Shown one piece after another: positions 5,983-8,739 of a stretch of 8,739 nt of DNA (positions are counted from its first letter, which is position 1; every line of letters begins with the position of its first letter). This stretch comes from Desulfohalobiaceae bacterium (GTDB lineage: Bacteria; Desulfobacterota; Desulfovibrionia; Desulfovibrionales; Desulfothermaceae): assembly GCA_021737525.1 (NCBI GenBank), contig JAIPDU010000057.1, positions 1 through 8,739 of the forward strand, read 5' to 3'. The translations under genes and the position numbers were made by a program. The notes under the pieces are model-generated. The model had not been told where the DNA came from. It was given only the letters and a program-made list of their open reading frames with translations, and made no database searches.

Positions 5983-6843
5983 GTCGATTGTGGGCAGTCT
6001 GCGGCGACGGCTGCCCAGAACCGGGATGCAGGAGATCAGGGCCCTGGTATAGGGGTGCTCGGGATGGCGAAGGATATGCTCCGTCTCTCCCCGCTCCACT
6101 ATGCGGCCCTGCCGCATGACCGCCACCCGGTCCGCGAATCCGGAAACCACGCCGAAGTCGTGGGTTATAAGCAGGACAGCCATGCCCAGTTTCTGCTGCA
6201 GGTCGCGCAATAGCGCCACGATCTGGGCCTGGATGGTCACGTCCAGCCCCGTGGTCGGCTCGTCCGCCACCAGGAGCTCCGGCCGGCAGGCAAGGGCCAT
6301 GGCGATCATGGCCCGCTGCTGCATCCCTCCGCTCAGCTGGTGCGGATAGCTCTCCGCCCGCTGCTGGGGATTTTCGATTCCCACAAGGTCCAGGGCCCGC
6401 ACCACCTCGGCGCGCACATCCCGTACCCGCGGCTGATGCAGCCGGACCGCCTCAGCGATCTGATACCCCACGCTGAAGACCGGGTTCAGGGCGCTCCCGG
6501 TCTCCTGGAAGACGTAGGCGATGCGGCCGCGCCAAGCCCGGACAGCCTTGCGGGAGAGGGCCGACAGGTCGCGACCCTGGAAGAGAATTCTTCCGGAAAC
6601 ACGGCACTGCGGTGGATCCGGAAGCAGGCGAGTTAGGGCCAGGCCGGTCACGCTCTTGCCACTTCCGCTCTCCCCCACCAGGGCCAGCACCCGGCCACGC
6701 TCCAGCTCCAGGGACACGCCGTCCACCGCCCGAAACCGCCGCCCGCGGGCGAAGAAGTCGATGCACAGGTCCTCCACGGTCAGGAGCGAAGCTCCCCCGC
6801 CCTGCTCTTCCTGCTCTTTCCTCAGGCTTTGGCTTGTGTTCAT
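5971..6843 (-). CDS. ABC transporter ATPase, DppD/OppD type
   Basis: Second nucleotide-binding subunit of the importer, 290 residues. Motifs in order: Walker A GESGSGKS (57-64), Q-loop Q113 in YVFQE, signature SGGMQQR (171-177), Walker B LLVADE (190-195), TTGLD, H-loop H228 in ITHD, and the C-terminal HPEHPYTRALISC segment of the oligopeptide/dipeptide family. ATG 6843 was chosen because AAGGAT lies 5 nt upstream and the protein then begins with the normal short leader before LLTVEDL. The same frame stays open for 112 more codons to 7179, but that extension runs through repeat copy 2 and the 3' end of gene C and encodes repeat-type low-complexity peptide. The last residues (DSNQ) and stop codon derive from the 8-bp tandem repeat, so the C-terminus may have been altered by repeat growth. 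Confidence 0.9.
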   Translation of the reverse strand: MNTSQSLRKEQEEQGGGASLLTVEDLCIDFFARGRRFRAVDGVSLELERGRVLALVGESGSGKSVTGLALTRLLPDPPQCRVSGRILFQGRDLSALSRKAVRAWRGRIAYVFQETGSALNPVFSVGYQIAEAVRLHQPRVRDVRAEVVRALDLVGIENPQQRAESYPHQLSGGMQQRAMIAMALACRPELLVADEPTTGLDVTIQAQIVALLRDLQQKLGMAVLLITHDFGVVSGFADRVAVMRQGRIVERGETEHILRHPEHPYTRALISCIPVLGSRRRRLPTIDSNQ

Positions 6844-6856
6844 GGCATATCCTTTT

Positions 6857-7067
6857 GCGTCCTCTGCGCCTTTGCGGTGCGAAGAGTAGCCCACCGCGGA
6901 GGCGCGGAGAACGCGGAGGACCGCGGAGGGGAAGACTTTATCCTTTGCCCCATGAGGGGCAAAGGATAAATCTCTCTGCGCCTCTCTGCGCACTCTGCGC
7001 CTCGGCGGTGAAAAAATTCTGCGCCTCGGCGGTGAGTAAAAAAAGGCCCTTTCGCCTTGGCGGTTCA
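6857..7067 (+). repeat. Structured intergenic repeat, copy 2 (short form)
   Basis: Occupies the gap between gene C and gene D. The core at 6892-7010 has ends CACCGCGGAGGCGCGGAG (6892-6909) and CTCTGCGCCTCGGCGGTG (6993-7010), inverted repeats matching at 16 of 18 positions. Inside lie the family 15-mer GCGGAGAACGCGGAG (6904-6918) and inner hairpin 'a' (6937-6970); hairpin 'b' is missing. Extra right-end motifs flank the core: one at 6857-6879 directly before the D ribosome-binding site, one at 7019-7034, and a CCTTGGCGGTTCAA end at 7054-7067 that contains the stop codon of gene C. The pile-up of ends suggests repeated insertion, deletion or recombination at one site. Same orientation as copies 1 and 3. 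Confidence 0.8.
6937..6970. repeat. Inner hairpin 'a' of repeat copy 2
   Basis: Perfect 15-bp stem, left arm TTTATCCTTTGCCCC (6937-6951), loop ATGA, right arm GGGGCAAAGGATAAA (6956-6970). It differs from copy 1 by a paired T-A to C-G change and a replaced loop. Confidence 0.9.
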
Positions 7068-8117
7068 ATCTTCCGTCATCTGGTGCCTGGGATCCACGAT
7101 GTCCCGCAGCACGTCGCCGAGCATGTTGAAGGTGATCACCGTGACGAAGATCGCCGCCCCCGGGGTGAGGAGCCACCACAGGCCCAGGGTGAACACCTTG
7201 AGCTCCTGGGCCTGCTTGAGCATGAGCCCCCAGGAGGTGCCCGGCTCCTGGATGCCCAGTCCCAGGAAGCTGAGCGAGGCCTCGGCCAGGATGTAGACCG
7301 GGATGCTCAGGGTTGCCGCCACCAGGAGGTAGCTGGCCAGGTTGGGCAGGAAGTGCCGCATGAGGATCCTGCCGCTGCTCTGGCCCATGACCTCCGCGGC
7401 CAGCACGAAGGGCCGCTCCCGCAGGGACAGGGCCATTCCCCGGATGATCCGGGCCGCACCGGCCCAGCCGATGAGGGAGAGGATGAGCACGATGAGCAGG
7501 TACATCTGCTCCGGGTCGAAGTATTCCGCCAGCGCCCCGCGCAGGGCGATGAGCAGGTAGAGCGAGGGGATGGCGATGACGAACTCCACCAGGCGCATGG
7601 CAGCGAAGTCCACGTAGCGGCCGAAGTAGCCCGCGGCGCTTCCCACGATAAAGCCCAGGCTCATGGTGACCAGGATGCCGATGAAACCGATGCTCAGCGA
7701 CACCTGGGCCCCGTAGAGCAGGCGGGAAAACACGTCGCGGCCGGTGGCGTCGCTTCCCAGCAGATAGACCCTGTGGGGCTCGTCCACGCCGAAGAGGTGC
7801 GTCTTGGTGGGAAACAGGCCCAGGAAACGGTACTTCTCTCCGGAAACGAAGAAGCGCAGGGGGACGGTCTTGCCCTCGACGGGCCCGTACCGGGCCGCCG
7901 AGGGATCCACCCGCTCGTAGACCTGGACATGGGGCCGCCAGTCCTTGAGCACGATCCGCGTGGGCGGATGATAGGAGTGCTTCAGGTCCTGGTCCGTGGG
8001 CAGATAGGGGGCCAGGAACTGGGACAGGATCGTGGCGGCATACAGTACCGCCAGGATGATCAGGCAGACCGCGCCAAGGCGCCGCCTCAGTAGCTCACGG
8101 AGGATATAGCGCAGCAT
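7065..8117 (-). CDS. ABC transporter permease, DppC/OppC type
   Basis: Inner-membrane permease of 350 residues. One membrane segment at about 13-38 is followed by a long extracytoplasmic stretch (about 40-120) and then YLLGSDATGRDVFSRLLYG (GSDATGRD at 121-128), the usual lead into the five-segment BPD transport core. The EAA loop that contacts the ATPases is visible as AAEVMGQ...FLPN (about 240-262), followed by ASLSFLGLG and GTSWGLML. The C-terminal FNMLGDVLRDIVDPR is characteristic of the C subunit. The roughly 80-residue insertion before GSDATGRD is longer than in E. coli DppC but occurs in a known subgroup of OppC-like permeases. No strong ribosome-binding site precedes ATG 8117; GAGGAAA lies about 15 nt upstream. 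Its stop codon lies in the terminal motif of repeat copy 2. Substrate (peptide, nickel or other) cannot be told. Confidence 0.92.
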   Translation of the reverse strand: MLRYILRELLRRRLGAVCLIILAVLYAATILSQFLAPYLPTDQDLKHSYHPPTRIVLKDWRPHVQVYERVDPSAARYGPVEGKTVPLRFFVSGEKYRFLGLFPTKTHLFGVDEPHRVYLLGSDATGRDVFSRLLYGAQVSLSIGFIGILVTMSLGFIVGSAAGYFGRYVDFAAMRLVEFVIAIPSLYLLIALRGALAEYFDPEQMYLLIVLILSLIGWAGAARIIRGMALSLRERPFVLAAEVMGQSSGRILMRHFLPNLASYLLVAATLSIPVYILAEASLSFLGLGIQEPGTSWGLMLKQAQELKVFTLGLWWLLTPGAAIFVTVITFNMLGDVLRDIVDPRHQMTED

Positions 8118-8159
8118 AGGCTCAGCAGTGTTTCCTCTTCTTTTGAACCGCCAAGACGC

Positions 8160-8209
8160 CCCGGTGAAATCCTGCTTCGCAGGGCCGGCTTCGCCGGCAT
8201 TTCACCGGG
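8160..8209. other. Perfect three-way junction in repeat copy 3
   Basis: Closing stem of 11 bp, CCCGGTGAAAT (8160-8170) with ATTTCACCGGG (8199-8209). It encloses two adjacent perfect hairpins: CCTGC-TTC-GCAGG (8171-8183) and GCCGGC-TTC-GCCGGC (8184-8198). No base is left unpaired at the junction. Confidence 0.85.
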
Positions 8210-8338
8210 CAGGCAAAGAGGCCAAGGATAGGCACAAAGCTTCTTATCGGCCTCAGCGCCTCTGCGCCTCTGCGAAAGAAAGAATGACTCACCGCGGAGG
8301 CGCGGAGAACGCGGAGAAGGACGCAGAGGAGGAAGCAT

Positions 8339-8370
8339 TCCTGTTTGCCCCCGAGACGGGGCAAACAGGA
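8339..8370. repeat. Inner hairpin 'a' of repeat copy 3
   Basis: Perfect 13-bp stem, left arm TCCTGTTTGCCCC (8339-8351), loop CGAGAC as in copy 1, right arm GGGGCAAACAGGA (8358-8370). Sequence changes relative to copy 1 are paired across the stem. Confidence 0.9.
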
Positions 8371-8415
8371 GGCAGCTCCGCCCAGCGGGTAGGCTCTTTC
8401 AAGGGCGTGAGCCCC

Positions 8416-8449
8416 TTTTTGCTTTGCGCCCTCTCAGCGCAAAGAAAAA
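8416..8449. repeat. Inner hairpin 'b' of repeat copy 3
   Basis: CTTTGCGC (8422-8429) pairs with GCGCAAAG (8437-8444), extended by TTTTT (8416-8420) with AAAAA (8445-8449) around one unpaired G (8421). Homologous to 3380-3412 of copy 1. Confidence 0.75.
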
Positions 8450-8541
8450 ATCCCGCTCTCTGCGAGCCCTCGGCGCCCTCCGCGCCTCGGCGGTGAAAAA
8501 TAAAAACTCTGCGCCTCGGCGGTTTAGGCCCCTGAAGGACC

Positions 8542-8739
8542 TCAGTTCTTCTCCAGCCGGATCCTGGGATCAAACCAGGCGAGCAGCAGGTCCGCGACCA
8601 GGTTGCCCGCCATGAGCATGATGCAGCCCATGAGCACAGCAGCCACCACCACGAACTGGTCCTGCCGCATCAGGGCCTGGAAGATGAGCTGCCCCAGGCC
8701 GGGATAGTTCATCACGTTCTCCACCAGAATGGAGCCGGA
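8542..8739 (-). CDS. ABC transporter permease, DppB/OppB type (3' part only)
   Basis: Partial gene: the last 65 codons, with the start beyond the window end. The visible C-terminus SGSILVENVMNYPGLGQLI, then a hydrophobic segment and NLVADLLLAWFDPRIR, is the hallmark end of B-type permeases of peptide/nickel ABC importers (PGLG turn, then the last membrane helix and DPRIR). The codon at 8722-8724 is GTG within the frame (valine in VENVMNYPG), not a start. It is the first visible gene of the B-C-D-F order, and the gap to C is expanded to 424 bp by repeat copy 3, whereas B and C genes usually lie close together or overlap. Confidence 0.88.
   Translation of the reverse strand, partial: SGSILVENVMNYPGLGQLIFQALMRQDQFVVVAAVLMGCIMLMAGNLVADLLLAWFDPRIRLEKN

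Larger units (their letters stand above)
8145..8526 (+). repeat. Structured intergenic repeat, copy 3 (long form)
   Basis: Fills nearly all of the 424-bp gap between permease genes B and C. Outer imperfect inverted ends: GAACCGCCAAGACGC (8145-8159) and GCGCCTCGGCGGTTT (about 8511-8525), 12 of 15 matching. Inside, in order: a perfect three-way junction (8160-8209), tandem CCTCAGCGCCTCTGCGCC motifs, an inner core bounded by CACCGCGGAGGCGCGGAG (8290-8307) and CTCCGCGCCTCGGCGGTG (8478-8495) that match at 17 of 18 positions, the 15-mer GCGGAGAACGCGGAG (8302-8316), hairpin 'a' (8339-8370) and hairpin 'b' (8416-8449). The block from hairpin 'a' to hairpin 'b' resembles copy 1 (shared GAGCCCCTTTT and GCTTTGCG). 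I see no gene in the gap. Confidence 0.82.

Noticed and set aside
6844..7179. N-terminal extension of the D ATPase through repeat copy 2
   Set aside because: It reads repeat-derived Arg/Pro-rich peptide and overlaps the end of gene C; ATG 6843 has its own ribosome-binding site and gives a normal-length protein.
6612..8093. Long open frame on the plus strand (493 codons)
   Set aside because: Antisense to genes D and C and running through repeat copy 2; composition is typical of a shadow frame.
8160..8209. tRNA, hammerhead ribozyme or integron attC site
   Set aside because: No anticodon arm or CCA-like end, no hammerhead core (CTGATGA / GAAA), and no attC R'/R'' core sites; only the branching shape is similar.
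8122..8573. Small open frames with SAPSAPLRL / VLRASAV-like peptides in the B-C gap
   Set aside because: They are translations of the CTCTGCGCCTC-type repeat on either strand; such peptides are a common annotation artefact of these repeats.

Overview
The window is GC-rich, densely coded bacterial DNA. The gene content (a sulfide:quinone oxidoreductase-type flavoprotein, a TauE/SafE exporter, a MOT1-type sulfate/molybdate permease, an ArsR regulator and a small Cys-rich protein) suggests a sulfur-metabolising anaerobe, most likely a Desulfobacterota / Desulfovibrionales-like organism. That taxonomic guess is inference from gene content and style only.

Layout. (1) 12-1892, plus strand: an SQR-like flavoprotein followed 24 bp later by a helical protein with a single C-terminal membrane anchor; probably one operon that began before the window. 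(2) 1939-4876, minus strand: arsR-like regulator, a 44-residue Cys-rich protein, a TauE/SafE permease and, after a 376-bp gap filled by a structured repeat, a MOT1-type permease that converges on the plus-strand pair. A 28-bp perfect dyad (4886-4913) in front of arsR is a good candidate operator. (3) 4938-8739, minus strand: a peptide/nickel-type ABC transporter operon in the order permease B (partial, runs off the window end), permease C, ATPase D, ATPase F. The substrate-binding protein is not in the window.

The most unusual aspect is the non-coding DNA. Three gaps between co-oriented genes (3139-3514, 6844-7064, 8118-8541) hold members of one family of nested palindromic elements. They have G/C-rich ends of the CACCGCGGAGGCGCGGAG / CTCCGCGCCTCGGCGGTG type, a shared 15-mer (GCGGAGAACGCGGAG) in the same orientation, and an inner 13-15 bp perfect hairpin whose arms differ between copies by paired, compensating changes. 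One copy also contains a perfect three-way junction. The D-F gap is instead occupied by about 14 units of an 8-bp tandem repeat (consensus YGAYTCAC) that supplies the stop codon of D. Thus every visible gap inside the ABC operon is filled by a repeat, while the regulator/Cys-protein/exporter genes and the SQR pair are tightly packed.

Working model (inference): SQR and its membrane-anchored partner oxidise sulfide or handle sulfane sulfur at the membrane; the divergently controlled arsR-Cys protein-TauE set senses and exports a sulfur oxyanion or related species; MOT1 imports sulfate or molybdate. The ABC transporter is probably functionally separate.
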